From Desulfuromonas acetexigens (GTDB taxonomy: Bacteria > Desulfobacterota > Desulfuromonadia > Desulfuromonadales > Trichloromonadaceae), in the NCBI RefSeq assembly GCF_900111775.1, contig NZ_FOJJ01000034.1, positions 124,001 through 188,000 of the forward strand: a stretch of 64,000 bases of DNA, written 5' to 3'. The notes under the pieces are model-generated. The model did not search any database, had not been told where the DNA came from, and was given only the letters and a program-made list of their open reading frames with translations. The position numbers and the translations under genes were made by a program. This document shows, piece by piece, positions 26,856 to 35,887 of this stretch. Position 1 is the first letter of the stretch. Every line of letters begins with the position of its first letter.

Positions 26856-28666
26856 CAGCTTTTCGGCCAGAGCGGGACGACGCCCGGGGTCTTGCCGCTC
26901 AAAGCCTTCATGCGGGCGCCCATGGGCGGCGTCTCTTCCGGGTCGATGTGGATTTCGAGCAGGGTTGGCCCCGGGGCCGCGCAGATTTCCGCGACATCGA
27001 GGCGGTTCAGATCGTCCAAGGAAGCGATGCGGCAGGCGCGGGCGCCCATGGCCCGGGCAATTCCGCAGAAATCGACCGGCGGCAGCTCGAAGGCGATCGC
27101 TTCCCCGCCCCCCAGTCGTTGCCCGTGTTTGACCATCCCCAAGGCCCGGTCGTTGAGCAGGACGAAGATGACCGGCAGCTTTTCCGTTACCGCCACCGAC
27201 AGCTCCTGGCCGCTCATGAGAAAACTGCCGTCGCCGGTGAGGCAGACGACGGGATTGCCCGGACAGCCGAGGGCGGTGCCGATTGCCGCACCGATGGCCC
27301 AGGTCATGGAGCCAAAACCCATGGCGATGCGGTAGCGTCCTGCGCTTTTGGGATGCAGGTAATGGGTCGCCCAGGCCCAACTGTTGCCGGCGTCGACCAG
27401 AAACCGGCTGTTCTCGGGAAAGCGGACGGCCAATTCGACCATGACCCGCTGGGGCTTGAGGGGGCCGTCGGCGGCGAGCCAGGTGCTGCCGTCCTCGATG
27501 GTGAGATGCGGTGGGATGCCGGCAATCGTCGGACCCGACTTCAGGCTGGTTGTGCTCTCGGCGGCGCGGCGCACTTGGCGCAGGCTGCGATTGAGGCTTT
27601 CGAAAACGGCGCGGGGCTGGCCGCAGACATGGAGCCGGGCCATGGGGGATCGGGTAAAGTGCTCGGCGACGCCGTCGATATGCACCAGTTTGTCGTTGAG
27701 CAGGCGTTTTTCCTCGCCGCCGCAGAGCAGCATTTCGCCGAGGCGGGTGTTGACCGCCAGCACCAGATCGACCTCTTCGTCGAAGAGCGCCTGGCGGGCG
27801 GATTCGTGCCCGGCGAAGCCGTAGACCCCCCGGTACTGGGGATGCCAGGGGTCGATCCAACCCTTCCCCTCGGGGCCGCTGATGAGCAGGGCGCCCGTAT
27901 TTTCGGTGAAAGCGAGAATCTCATCCATGGCCTCGCCGCAGGCGCCCCCAATCACGATTACCATCTTTTTTGCCTTCTCCAGCGCCTGACGCAGCTTTTC
28001 CACTGCTGTTGGGTCGATCAGGGAGAATTTCTGGCGCAGGGTTTCATCGCCCGCCACCGGACGGTCGGCGCCGTTGCGGATGCGTCGGGGCTCGCGCAGG
28101 ATGTCGGACGGAATGCTGATGTGGGCTGGGCCGCTGCCGCGATGGGCGGCCATGATCGCCGCCACCAGCTTGCCTTCGAGTTGGCCGCGATGGGAAATCA
28201 ACGTGTTGTATCGGGTGCAGTGGCGGAACATTCCGACCGTATCGACGGCGGTGCAGGAGGAGTCCTGCAGGGCGCGTTTGCCGAACTGGGGCAACGAGGT
28301 CTGGGCGGTGATGACGAGCAGGGGCACGCTGTCCATGAAGGCCGAGGCGACGCCGGTGATGAGATTGGTCGCTCCCGGTCCGGTGGTGGCGCAGCAGACC
28401 CCGAGCTTCCCCGTTTCCCGGGCGTAGCCGTCGGCCATGAAGGCCGCGCCGCTTTCATGGCGGGCGACGACGGGGCGGATGCCGCCCCGTCGGGCGCTGC
28501 GCGCCAGGGCATTGTAGAAGGGTTCGATCGCCCCGCCGGGGACGCCGAAGACATAATCGATATGCAGTTCTTCCAGGTAACTGACGATCAGATCCCCCAG
28601 ATCAGGGGGCGCGCAGGACTGCGAGGCGGGTTGTTCGCCGGCAGGGCCGGATTGGATAGGCGACAT
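26855..28666 (-). CDS. thiamine-diphosphate enzyme, acetolactate synthase-like
   Basis: 603 aa with the three-domain layout of AHAS/pyruvate-oxidase enzymes. N-terminal PYR domain contains VFGVPGGAIEPFYNAL and the catalytic Glu in VARHESGAAFMADGYAR; the central domain ~210-340; the C-terminal PP domain has the ThDP/Mg signature GDGSFLM...LLND. There is no adjacent ilvN-type regulatory subunit, so a specialised decarboxylase or carboligase is more likely than branched-chain synthesis. It faces the citrate-synthase-like pair across a shared terminator. The substrate is unknown. Confidence 0.8.
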   Translation of the reverse strand: MSPIQSGPAGEQPASQSCAPPDLGDLIVSYLEELHIDYVFGVPGGAIEPFYNALARSARRGGIRPVVARHESGAAFMADGYARETGKLGVCCATTGPGATNLITGVASAFMDSVPLLVITAQTSLPQFGKRALQDSSCTAVDTVGMFRHCTRYNTLISHRGQLEGKLVAAIMAAHRGSGPAHISIPSDILREPRRIRNGADRPVAGDETLRQKFSLIDPTAVEKLRQALEKAKKMVIVIGGACGEAMDEILAFTENTGALLISGPEGKGWIDPWHPQYRGVYGFAGHESARQALFDEEVDLVLAVNTRLGEMLLCGGEEKRLLNDKLVHIDGVAEHFTRSPMARLHVCGQPRAVFESLNRSLRQVRRAAESTTSLKSGPTIAGIPPHLTIEDGSTWLAADGPLKPQRVMVELAVRFPENSRFLVDAGNSWAWATHYLHPKSAGRYRIAMGFGSMTWAIGAAIGTALGCPGNPVVCLTGDGSFLMSGQELSVAVTEKLPVIFVLLNDRALGMVKHGQRLGGGEAIAFELPPVDFCGIARAMGARACRIASLDDLNRLDVAEICAAPGPTLLEIHIDPEETPPMGARMKALSGKTPGVVPLWPKS

Positions 28667-28728
28667 AGCGGCTGCTCCTGTTCATTTTTTTTGATTCCCC
28701 TCCTGCTGTTGGCGGCGCCGTACTGAAC

Positions 28729-31236
28729 TCAGTGCCGGGCCGAGGTGGAAAAGCTCCAGGCTTCGATAGGCGCGGGGCGGCCGATGTAGTAGCCCTGGGC
28801 GAAATCGATACCCAGGGAGCGCAACGTCTCGAAATCCTCAGCGGTCTCGACGAATTCGGCGATGGTTGCCTTGCCCAGGGTGCGGGCCACTTCCTGGATG
28901 GAGCGGACCAGGGCCAGGTTGACCGGATCGTGGGTCAGGTTGCGGATGAAGGTGCCGTCGACCTTGATGCTGTCCGCCGGGAATTCCTTGAGATAGTTGA
29001 AGGTGCTGAAGCCGGTGCCGAAGTCGTCGACGGCGAAGCCGCAGCCGAGCTGCTGCAGGCGGACGATCATCTGCTGGGCGGCGGGAATGTTGTCGAGGCT
29101 CGCCGTTTCCGTCAGTTCGAAGACGATGCGTTCCGGCTTGACCCCTTGCTCGATAAGCAGATTTTCCACCAGAGGGAGGATGCCGTTATCGTCGAAGGCC
29201 TGGGCCGAGAGATTGACGGCGAGCTTGCGCAGTTCGGGATAGCGACCGAGAAGGACAATGGCCTGGTGGATGACCCAGTGGTCGAGCAGAGCCATCTCGC
29301 CGGCCTGTTCCAGGGCGGGGATGAAATCCTTGGGGGCAATTTCTCCCTCCTCGGGGAGTTGCAGTCGCAACAGCGCCTCGTAATGGCTGATTTCGCCGCT
29401 GGCGATGTGCAGGATCGGCTGGAAATGGAATTTCAGGCCCTGTCCGGCGATGGCCTTGCGCACCTTGCGCACCCAGTCGAGGTTGCGCCGCAACTCATCG
29501 CTTTCCCGATCCGCCGGATCGTAGACGTGGATGCGGTTGCGCCCCCGGCTCTTGGCAACGTAGAGGGCGATATCCGCCTGCTTGAGATAGTCCTCGGGGC
29601 GGTTCGCGCTACCGTCGAGTTCGGCGACGCCCATGCTGCAGCTGATCTCGGCGACCTGCTCCTCGATGCGGCAGTCGAGGTGCTGGATGAGATCACGAAA
29701 TTCATCGGCGATTTCCAGGGCCTGGGAGAGTTCGGTGTTGGCGAGCAGAATCGCGTATTCGTCGCCGCCGAGGCGGCAGAGGACGTCGGAACGGCGCAGG
29801 CGCCGGGAAAGCAGCTCGGCGACCTGTTTCAGAACGAGATCGCCATGGTAGTGACCGAAGCTGTCGTTGATCACCTTGAAGTGGTCGAGATCAAGGTAGA
29901 GCAGGGCGTGATGCCCTTGTCCCCGTTTGCTGAGGGCCGCCATCTGTTTGATGGCGTGGCCGAAATAGTGGCGGTTGAAGAGCCCGGTGAGGGTGTCGTG
30001 CATGGCCAGATGCTCCAGTTCGGCCAGGGCCTTCTTGCGCCGGGTGATGTCGTCGAGGCAGGCGGAGACCGAGCGGCTTCCGTCGGCTCCGGTCATGGCA
30101 TCGAAGCGACCGTCCACCCAGACGGCATGCCCCTCGTGGTGGCGCAGGCGCAATTCCAGGGCGCATTCCCGGAAGTTGCCGCAGGTCAGCATTTGCAGCC
30201 GGTTTTGATAGATCTGCCAATCCGCCTCGTTGCCATCGTCGCGAAAATCGCTCAGGGGGCGGCCCAGGGACTCGGCGACGGTGTAGCCGGTCAGGCGCTC
30301 CCAGGCGTGATTGAGAAAATGCAGGCGCCCCTCGCCGTCCAGTTCCAGAACGACGGTGCTGAGGCTGTCGAGCAGGTGCTGGTGAGCCTGGGAGATGGCC
30401 CGGTAGGCCTCGCGACTCTCCCGCAGGGATTCGACCCGGGCGGCGAACTGCTTGTTGCTGAGCAGGTAATCCTCGCGCCGCGCGGCGATTTCCGTCACTC
30501 GGCGCAGGGCATCGGGGGTGAAGGGTTTGGTGATAAAGTCGGCGGCTCCCTCCATCATCAGTTCCTCGGCCAGCTCCATGGTGCCGTGGGCGGTCATGAT
30601 CACCACCGGCTGGTCCGGATGTTCCCGCAGGATGCCTTGCAGCACCTGCTGCCCCGAAAGCCCCGGCAGCATCACGTCGAGCAGTACCAGGTCGTGCCGG
30701 TGGCGCAACCAGGCATCCAAGCCCGAGCGGCCGTCGGTTGCGACTTCCACCGTAAAGCGCGGTTGCAGAATCCGTTCGGCCAACTGGGCGTTGTCGGGAA
30801 AATCCTCCACCACCAGCAGGGTCGGCTTGCGGGCGGCGGTGCGCGGCGTGTTCAGGCAGTCTTTCAGGGTTGCGGGGAGTTCGCGGTAGCGTTCCAGGGG
30901 GATGACGGCATCGAAGCCGAATTCGCGGGCGGTGGTCTCGGCGATCCGTTCGCACCAGGTGGTGGCGACCAGGATCAGGGGGATGGAGGCGTCGCAGAGG
31001 AAGATGCCGGAGCGGACCATGCGCCCGAGGCGCCAGCCGTCGAGCGGGGCGATGTCGACGTCGGTGATAAGCAGATCGATCCGTTCCCGGCGTAGCACCC
31101 GCGCGGCGTTGCGGCCGTCGGCGGTTTCCGTGAGGCGGCGAAAGCCCGCTGTGCGCAGGGTCTCGGCCAGAATGCGGCGATTGTCCGGATTCTGGTTGAC
31201 CAGGAGGATATGTACGTCCTGTACGTTGGTTGCCAT
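28729..31236 (-). CDS. dual-receiver PAS-GGDEF-EAL c-di-GMP protein
   Basis: 835 aa from ATG 31236, which has AGGAG upstream; the frame runs on to 31311 without support. REC1 (~7-115) keeps an Asp (LLITDVD) but is divergent; REC2 (~137-250) is canonical (LVLLDVMLPGLSG, MTAHG, FITKPF). PAS ~285-400, GGDEF with GGDEY and an RRSD inhibitory site, EAL with YEALLRL and DDFGTGFS. Both catalytic motifs look intact, so it could make and degrade c-di-GMP under phosphorylation control. Its upstream region is shared with the divergent Lrp gene. Confidence 0.92.
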   Translation of the reverse strand: MATNVQDVHILLVNQNPDNRRILAETLRTAGFRRLTETADGRNAARVLRRERIDLLITDVDIAPLDGWRLGRMVRSGIFLCDASIPLILVATTWCERIAETTAREFGFDAVIPLERYRELPATLKDCLNTPRTAARKPTLLVVEDFPDNAQLAERILQPRFTVEVATDGRSGLDAWLRHRHDLVLLDVMLPGLSGQQVLQGILREHPDQPVVIMTAHGTMELAEELMMEGAADFITKPFTPDALRRVTEIAARREDYLLSNKQFAARVESLRESREAYRAISQAHQHLLDSLSTVVLELDGEGRLHFLNHAWERLTGYTVAESLGRPLSDFRDDGNEADWQIYQNRLQMLTCGNFRECALELRLRHHEGHAVWVDGRFDAMTGADGSRSVSACLDDITRRKKALAELEHLAMHDTLTGLFNRHYFGHAIKQMAALSKRGQGHHALLYLDLDHFKVINDSFGHYHGDLVLKQVAELLSRRLRRSDVLCRLGGDEYAILLANTELSQALEIADEFRDLIQHLDCRIEEQVAEISCSMGVAELDGSANRPEDYLKQADIALYVAKSRGRNRIHVYDPADRESDELRRNLDWVRKVRKAIAGQGLKFHFQPILHIASGEISHYEALLRLQLPEEGEIAPKDFIPALEQAGEMALLDHWVIHQAIVLLGRYPELRKLAVNLSAQAFDDNGILPLVENLLIEQGVKPERIVFELTETASLDNIPAAQQMIVRLQQLGCGFAVDDFGTGFSTFNYLKEFPADSIKVDGTFIRNLTHDPVNLALVRSIQEVARTLGKATIAEFVETAEDFETLRSLGIDFAQGYYIGRPAPIEAWSFSTSARH

Positions 31237-31506
31237 CCCTAGCAGTCTCCTGAAGTATCTGGTATGGGCCCGCCCGCCGAAGACGACATTTCCCCGATGC
31301 TCTTCCGTCAAATCGCCGGTCCCGGTGCCCTTGCGGGGCAGACGGAAGCACCGATGCTTCGGGCCGACCGGTGGATAGGGCGGGGGGGGGCTTTGCTGGT
31401 GGGGTCAGTCGTGATTAATTATGCAATATCTGCACCATTTTTCTTGTTTATTTTGGGTGGCGTTGAACGAATTATACCCCGGGATAAGGTGTCAATGGGG
31501 TGATTC

Positions 31507-31559
31507 TTGACAAACAGGCCTATTTAGAATAATATTCCGTCAATATGGATATTAAACGA
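31507..31559 (+). promoter_or_regulatory. promoter and possible autoregulatory operator of the Lrp gene
   Basis: TTGACA 31507-31512, 17-bp spacer, TAATAT 31530-31535. Transcription would start around 31542, almost on the ATG at 31545, suggesting a leaderless mRNA or the alternative start at 31560. The imperfect inverted repeat AATATTCC...GGATATT overlaps the -10 region and start. Confidence 0.65.
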
Positions 31560-32030
31560 ATGATTGACGACATTGACCTTCAGATTCTGGAGATCCTTCA
31601 AGAGAAGGCGCGTATTCCCAATGCCGAGGTCGCCCGCCAGGTCGGCATGGCTCCTTCCGCCGTCCTGGAGCGAATCCGCAAGCTGGAGTCCCAGGGGATC
31701 ATTGCCGGCTATGAGGTTCGCCTCAATCCCGAACACTTCGGCCAGAAACTTGCCGCCTTTGTGCTGGTCGAGATTTCCTGCGGGGACTGTCGGGGCACGG
31801 CCGAGGCGTTGGCGGCCGTTTCGGGGGTGCAGGAAGTGAATCAGGTGGCCGGCAACGATGGATATCTGCTCAAGCTGCGGGTGGCCGACACGGAAGCCCT
31901 CGGCCGGATTCTGCGGGAAGAAGTGGCGATCATCGACGGCGTTGCCCGGACCCGAACCCTCATCGTCCTGGCGACCTTCAAAGAAACCCGGCGGGTTTCC
32001 CTGGAAGGGCCGGTATCAGAGGTCTTTTAG
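31545..32030 (+). CDS. Lrp/AsnC family transcriptional regulator
   Basis: 161 aa. N-terminal winged helix-turn-helix (IDLQILEILQEKARIPNAEV...PSAVLERIRKLESQGII) and C-terminal RAM ligand-binding domain (~70-150; VAGNDGYLLKLRVADTEALG). Binds DNA as dimers/octamers, usually with an amino acid as effector. No SD is visible before ATG 31545 or the second ATG at 31560. It precedes a diaminopimelate-decarboxylase-like gene in the same orientation and is divergent from a c-di-GMP gene; either may be a target. Confidence 0.92.
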   Translation: MDIKRMIDDIDLQILEILQEKARIPNAEVARQVGMAPSAVLERIRKLESQGIIAGYEVRLNPEHFGQKLAAFVLVEISCGDCRGTAEALAAVSGVQEVNQVAGNDGYLLKLRVADTEALGRILREEVAIIDGVARTRTLIVLATFKETRRVSLEGPVSEVF

Positions 32031-32101
32031 TTTTTCAGCAAATACGGTATATCAATAACTCTCCTGCCCCGTCAGGGCAAGAATTAAAATATTGTTGTAG
32101 C

Positions 32102-32167
32102 AAGGGGTGTGAACTCTTTCGGCGCCCGGGTCAAGCGATACCACCCGCCGGAGCGCCGGCCCCTTTT
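32102..32167 (+). terminator. terminator or attenuator before the decarboxylase gene
   Basis: Outer stem AAGGGG (32102-32107) with CCCCTTTT (32160-32167), inner stem CGGCGC/GCGCCG and GGGT/ACCC, ending in a short T run. It sits between the lrp stop and the ATG at 32224, so it may end lrp transcription or attenuate the downstream gene. Confidence 0.55.
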
Positions 32168-32223
32168 CATGACCCTTTCCGTTCTTTCACAGGAACTTTT
32201 CTTTTTTCAGGAGAATGACCACT

Positions 32224-33492
32224 ATGCCCATGTCCGAAGCTTTCAAATCCCGCCTCTTCCCGGTGATCCGCGACATTGCCGCCCATTACGGCACCCCCTT
32301 CCACATCTATGACGAAGCGGGTATCCGCGAAACGGGCGAGCAGCTCAAAAAAGCCTTCGCCGGCATTTCCGGCTTCCGCGAGTATTTCGCCGTTAAGGCC
32401 CTGCCCAATCGCAGCATTCTGCGCCTGATGAAGGAGATGGGCTTCGGCTTCGACTGCAGCTCCATCCCCGAGTTGATTCTTGCCCGCGAGGTCGGGGCCA
32501 AGCCCGAGGAGATCATGTTCACCTCGAACAATACCAGCCCCGAGGAATTCGCCTTTGCGGCCCAAGACGGCGGCTGCATCCTCAATCTCGACGATGTCAG
32601 CCTGATCGACAAGGTCCCCGAATTCCCCGAGTTGATCTGCTTCCGCTACAATCCCGGGCCGCGTCGTACCGGCAACGTCATCATCGGCCATCCCGAAGAG
32701 GCCAAATACGGCGTCACCCACGAGCAGGTGGTGGACGCCTACCGCCGCGCCCAGGCGCGGGGCGCCAAGCGCTTCGGGCTGCACACCATGGTCGCCTCCA
32801 ACGAGTTGGACTACACCTACATGGTGGAGACCGCCCGCATGCTCCTGGAGATCTCGGCCCTGGTCGAGCAGGAACTCGGCATCCGTTTCGAATTCCTCAA
32901 CATCGGCGGCGGTTTCGGCATTCCCTATAAACCCGAGCAGCAGCCTCTGGACCTTGCCGCCATGAGCCGGGAAATCACCGATCTCTTCGCCGCCTTCAAT
33001 ACCGAGCACGGCTATGCTCCGGCCATGGTCATGGAGAGCGGACGCTACATCACCGGCCCTCACGGTGCATTGGTGACGACCGCTATCAACCACAAAGACA
33101 CCTACCGCAAATACATCGGCCTCGACGCCTGCATGTCGTCGCTGATGCGCCCGGCCCTCTACGGCTCCTACCACCACATCGACGTGATCGGCAAGGAAAA
33201 CCAGCCGAAAAGCGAAATCTACGACGTGGTCGGCTCCCTCTGTGAAAACAACGACAAATTCGCTGTCCAGCGGGAACTGCCGGCCATCGTCGATGGGGAC
33301 ATCGTCGTCATTCACGACAGCGGCGCCCATGGTCACGCCATGGGCTTCCAGTACAACGGCCGACTGCGTCCGAAAGAACTGCTGCTGCACGTCGACGGCG
33401 GCGTCGAGCTGATCCGTCGCGCCGAGACATTGGAGGATTACTTCGCCACCTACAACTTCGCTCCCGATACCTTGGTTCCGAAAAAAGCGTAA
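32224..33492 (+). CDS. PLP-dependent diaminopimelate/ornithine decarboxylase-family enzyme
   Basis: 422 aa; ATG 32224 is preferred over 32215 because CAGGAG ends 10 bases upstream. Fold-type III decarboxylase: PLP lysine in EYFAVKALPN, phosphate-binding LNIGGGFGIPY, substrate-site MESGRYITGP, and the interface CENNDKFA replacing the classical CESGD. The family decarboxylates meso-diaminopimelate to lysine or related amino acids. Because the CESSD-type motif is altered (CENND), a relaxed or different substrate is possible. Preceded by an Lrp-type regulator, consistent with amino-acid control. Confidence 0.85.
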   Translation: MPMSEAFKSRLFPVIRDIAAHYGTPFHIYDEAGIRETGEQLKKAFAGISGFREYFAVKALPNRSILRLMKEMGFGFDCSSIPELILAREVGAKPEEIMFTSNNTSPEEFAFAAQDGGCILNLDDVSLIDKVPEFPELICFRYNPGPRRTGNVIIGHPEEAKYGVTHEQVVDAYRRAQARGAKRFGLHTMVASNELDYTYMVETARMLLEISALVEQELGIRFEFLNIGGGFGIPYKPEQQPLDLAAMSREITDLFAAFNTEHGYAPAMVMESGRYITGPHGALVTTAINHKDTYRKYIGLDACMSSLMRPALYGSYHHIDVIGKENQPKSEIYDVVGSLCENNDKFAVQRELPAIVDGDIVVIHDSGAHGHAMGFQYNGRLRPKELLLHVDGGVELIRRAETLEDYFATYNFAPDTLVPKKA

Positions 33493-33519
33493 GCGATTCC
33501 TTCGCGCCGCTGAAAAAAA

Positions 33520-33557
33520 GCCAAAGGCCGCCCACTAGAGCGGTCTTTGGCTTTTTT
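33520..33557 (+). terminator. rho-independent terminator
   Basis: GCCAAAGGCCGC and GCGGTCTTTGGC form a near-perfect stem, flanked by A7 and T6 runs, 28 bp after the decarboxylase stop. Confidence 0.95.
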
Positions 33558-33701
33558 GTCTCCTGGGAGCGGTTTTTTGACAACGGACGTCAGCAATCGG
33601 AAGAATTCGAGGAAAAAATTGCCGTAGATTGATTGCCGTCGGCCAAGTGAAAATCGACCCCGGGGAAATTTGAGCGTTGGCGGCTCATTTTCCCCCATTT
33701 A

Positions 33702-33717
33702 TGGCACACAGCTTGCT
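33702..33717 (+). promoter_or_regulatory. sigma-54 promoter of the first chemotaxis unit
   Basis: TGGCACACAGCTTGCT: -24 TGGCAC and -12 TTGCT at exact consensus spacing. It lies ~113 bp before the MCP-like gene at 33830, with nothing else in the gap. Confidence 0.8.
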
Positions 33718-33829
33718 CGATAGGGCCGACATGGAATGTATTTCACGTCATTCCGTTTTTGGCGGTCACTGTCGCCAGGGGCGCTCCGGAAGCTTTCGGG
33801 TGTTGCCGGCGATGCGGAAAGGAATCTCA

Positions 33830-35050
33830 ATGAGAGAAACGAATAGCCTCCTGAAACTGGTTTTGCCCTATGCGCTTCTGACAGCGGCGGCCTTGCTCCT
33901 GCTTTGGTGGTTCGATGCCGGGACGGGGATGCTCTGGTTGATTCTGGGGATGGCCTGTCTCTGGGGACTGGTCACCACCTGGCTCTTCCGGTCCCAGTCC
34001 GCGCGGGCACAGCGGCGGTGGCGGGAGATCGATGCCCAGATCGCTGAACTGACGGCCAAGACCTCGTCGCTTCTGGGCTTCATGTCCAAAGAATTCAACG
34101 ACCAGTTCGAGATCGTCCGTAACGAAAATCGGCAGGTGCAGGGCTTGCTCGCCGATGCCATCGAGAAGCTGGTGGCCAGCTTCACCGGCATGGATGACCA
34201 ATCCCGCCGTCAGTTTGAACTGGCGAATCAGCTCACCCGCCAGGGGGGTGGCAATTCTGCCGAAGGCCTCGATTTCGAAAGCCTTCGGCGGGATATCGAA
34301 GGGGTACTGCGCACTTTCGTCGATGCCGCCACCGAGAACAGCCGCGTCGCCAAGCGCCTGCTCGAAGAGATGACCGCCACCAGCACCCAGTTTCTCGGGG
34401 TTTTGACCATGCTTGACGAGGTCAAGAAGATCGCCGATCAGACCAACCTGCTGGCGATCAACGCTACCGTTGAAGCGGCCCGGGCCGGGCAGGCCGGCAA
34501 GGGTTTCGCGGTCGTCGCCGGCGAGGTGCGCAATCTTTCGGTTCATTCCAACAAGTTCAGCAACAAGATCGGCGATGAGGTCAGCGGTATCGCCCAGGCG
34601 CTCAACGCCGTGGAAAACACCATCGGCAAGATCGCCCGGCAAGAAGCCGAACTGGTGACGCAGACGGACAGTCGTGTCAAGGATTTGACCTCCAAGCTGC
34701 AATCCTTCAACGCGCAGGTGGAGCACTCAGCCGACGAAATCGGCCAGATTTCCACAGAAGTCAGCGCCGGGGTGCGCACCGCCGTGACCTCCCTGCAGTT
34801 CCAGGACATGTGCACGCAGATCATCGATCATGTGAGCAAGCGCATCGACGCCTTGGCAGAAATTCTCGACAGCCTCGCCCATTTGCCCCTGACGGCCCGG
34901 GATTTTGCCGATGCCGACGAGGCCCACTGTGAGGAACGCCTGCAACGCTTTGCCCGGCAGCTCGGCGAAGCCACTGCGCTGGTGGAACGGGCCCGGCACA
35001 ACCCGGTTTCGCAAAGCAGTCTGGCTACCGGTGACATCGAACTTTTCTAA
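33830..35050 (+). CDS. MCP-like signalling protein with CheZ-like DxxxQ motif
   Basis: 406 aa from ATG 33830 (AAAGGA seven bases upstream). Two adjacent hydrophobic helices at ~10-45 anchor it in the membrane with almost no periplasmic loop, so the sensor is probably internal or membranous. The signalling hairpin is present (ADQTNLLAINATVEAARAG then KGFAVVAGEVR). After it, a helix contains LQFQDMCTQ (D326, Q330) followed by IIDHVSKRI, which resembles the catalytic helix of the CheY phosphatase CheZ (FQDLTGQ). It is the first gene of the unit with cheY next, so receptor plus phosphatase in one protein is plausible but inferred. Confidence 0.8.
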   Translation: MRETNSLLKLVLPYALLTAAALLLLWWFDAGTGMLWLILGMACLWGLVTTWLFRSQSARAQRRWREIDAQIAELTAKTSSLLGFMSKEFNDQFEIVRNENRQVQGLLADAIEKLVASFTGMDDQSRRQFELANQLTRQGGGNSAEGLDFESLRRDIEGVLRTFVDAATENSRVAKRLLEEMTATSTQFLGVLTMLDEVKKIADQTNLLAINATVEAARAGQAGKGFAVVAGEVRNLSVHSNKFSNKIGDEVSGIAQALNAVENTIGKIARQEAELVTQTDSRVKDLTSKLQSFNAQVEHSADEIGQISTEVSAGVRTAVTSLQFQDMCTQIIDHVSKRIDALAEILDSLAHLPLTARDFADADEAHCEERLQRFARQLGEATALVERARHNPVSQSSLATGDIELF

Positions 35051-35094
35051 GAAGAAAACGCCTTATCAGCAACCCCGTAGACAAGGATAAAATT

Positions 35095-35460
35095 ATGGCC
35101 AAAACGATTCTTGCCGCCGATGATTCCCGGTCGATTTTGCAGATGGTCTCCTTCACCCTCAAAGGCGCCGGTTATTCGGTGGTCGAAGCCGGTGACGGTC
35201 AGGCCGCCCTTGATCTGGCGAAAAAACAGCCTTTTGCCCTGGTCATCACCGACCTCAATATGCCGCGCATGGACGGCATCACCTTGATCCAGAACCTGCG
35301 CACCCTGCCCAGCTACAAGTTCACGCCGATTCTGATGCTCACCACCGAAGCCGGCGAGACCTTCAAGACCAAGGGCAAGGCCGCCGGTGCCACCGGCTGG
35401 CTGGTCAAGCCCTTCGATCCGGCCAAGCTGCTGGGCGTGGTCAAGAAGCTGATCGGCTGA
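35095..35460 (+). CDS. cheY: CheY-like response regulator
   Basis: 121 aa single receiver domain. Acidic pair in AADDSRSIL, phospho-acceptor Asp in LVITDLNMPRMDG, Thr in MLTTEAG and Lys in LVKPFDP, all in canonical order. With no output domain it should bind the flagellar switch or act as a phosphate sink. Located 44 bp after the MCP-like gene and upstream of STAS and cheA in the same unit. Confidence 0.92.
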   Translation: MAKTILAADDSRSILQMVSFTLKGAGYSVVEAGDGQAALDLAKKQPFALVITDLNMPRMDGITLIQNLRTLPSYKFTPILMLTTEAGETFKTKGKAAGATGWLVKPFDPAKLLGVVKKLIG

Positions 35461-35515
35461 AAGATCGAGCACGGTTTTTTCTTCCCGATAAATTCATGGA
35501 TAGACAGGGGTCTCT

Positions 35516-35863
35516 ATGCTCGAATGCACGCTCCTCCCGCCCTCCGATCAACGGCCGGCGACCTTGCGGGTCGCCGGCTCGGCCACGATCGCCTATGTCC
35601 AGCAGTTCAAAGAAGCTCTCGCCGAGGCAGTCAAGCAATATCCCGACCTTCATGTCGATTGCGCGGAGGTGACCGAAGCCGACTGCTCCTGCCTGCAGCT
35701 CTTGTGCAGCGCCCATCGCAGCTGCCAGACCCTGCGTCTGACGCCGGCGACGCACCAGGCGTTGACCGAAGTGATTGCGTCCGCGGGCTTTGAGCGCATG
35801 CAAGGCTGCTGTTTGGCCGATGACAAGAATAGCTGTATCTGGATTCGCCCGGACCAGCATTGA
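35516..35863 (+). CDS. STAS-domain protein in chemotaxis unit
   Basis: 115 aa with the STAS pattern: TLRVAGSATIAYVQQFKEAL, then DLHVDCAEVTEADCSCLQLL where anti-sigma-factor antagonists have DSSGL. The usual phosphorylatable Ser is part of DCSC here, so regulation by Ser phosphorylation is uncertain. STAS proteins between cheY and cheA occur in some delta-proteobacterial chemotaxis clusters and probably scaffold or tune the kinase complex. Rich in Cys (six), unusual for the family. Seven codons' distance from CheA suggests tight coupling. Confidence 0.75.
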   Translation: MLECTLLPPSDQRPATLRVAGSATIAYVQQFKEALAEAVKQYPDLHVDCAEVTEADCSCLQLLCSAHRSCQTLRLTPATHQALTEVIASAGFERMQGCCLADDKNSCIWIRPDQH

Positions 35864-35887
35864 TTGCTTCTGAAGGAGGGATTGCCG

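Noticed and set aside
26948-28726. Long plus-strand open frame antisense to the ThDP enzyme (592 aa)
   Set aside because: No family resemblance; the minus-strand gene has intact motifs.
28732-31095. 787-aa plus-strand open frame
   Set aside because: Antisense to the GGDEF-EAL gene; low-complexity composition typical of shadow frames.
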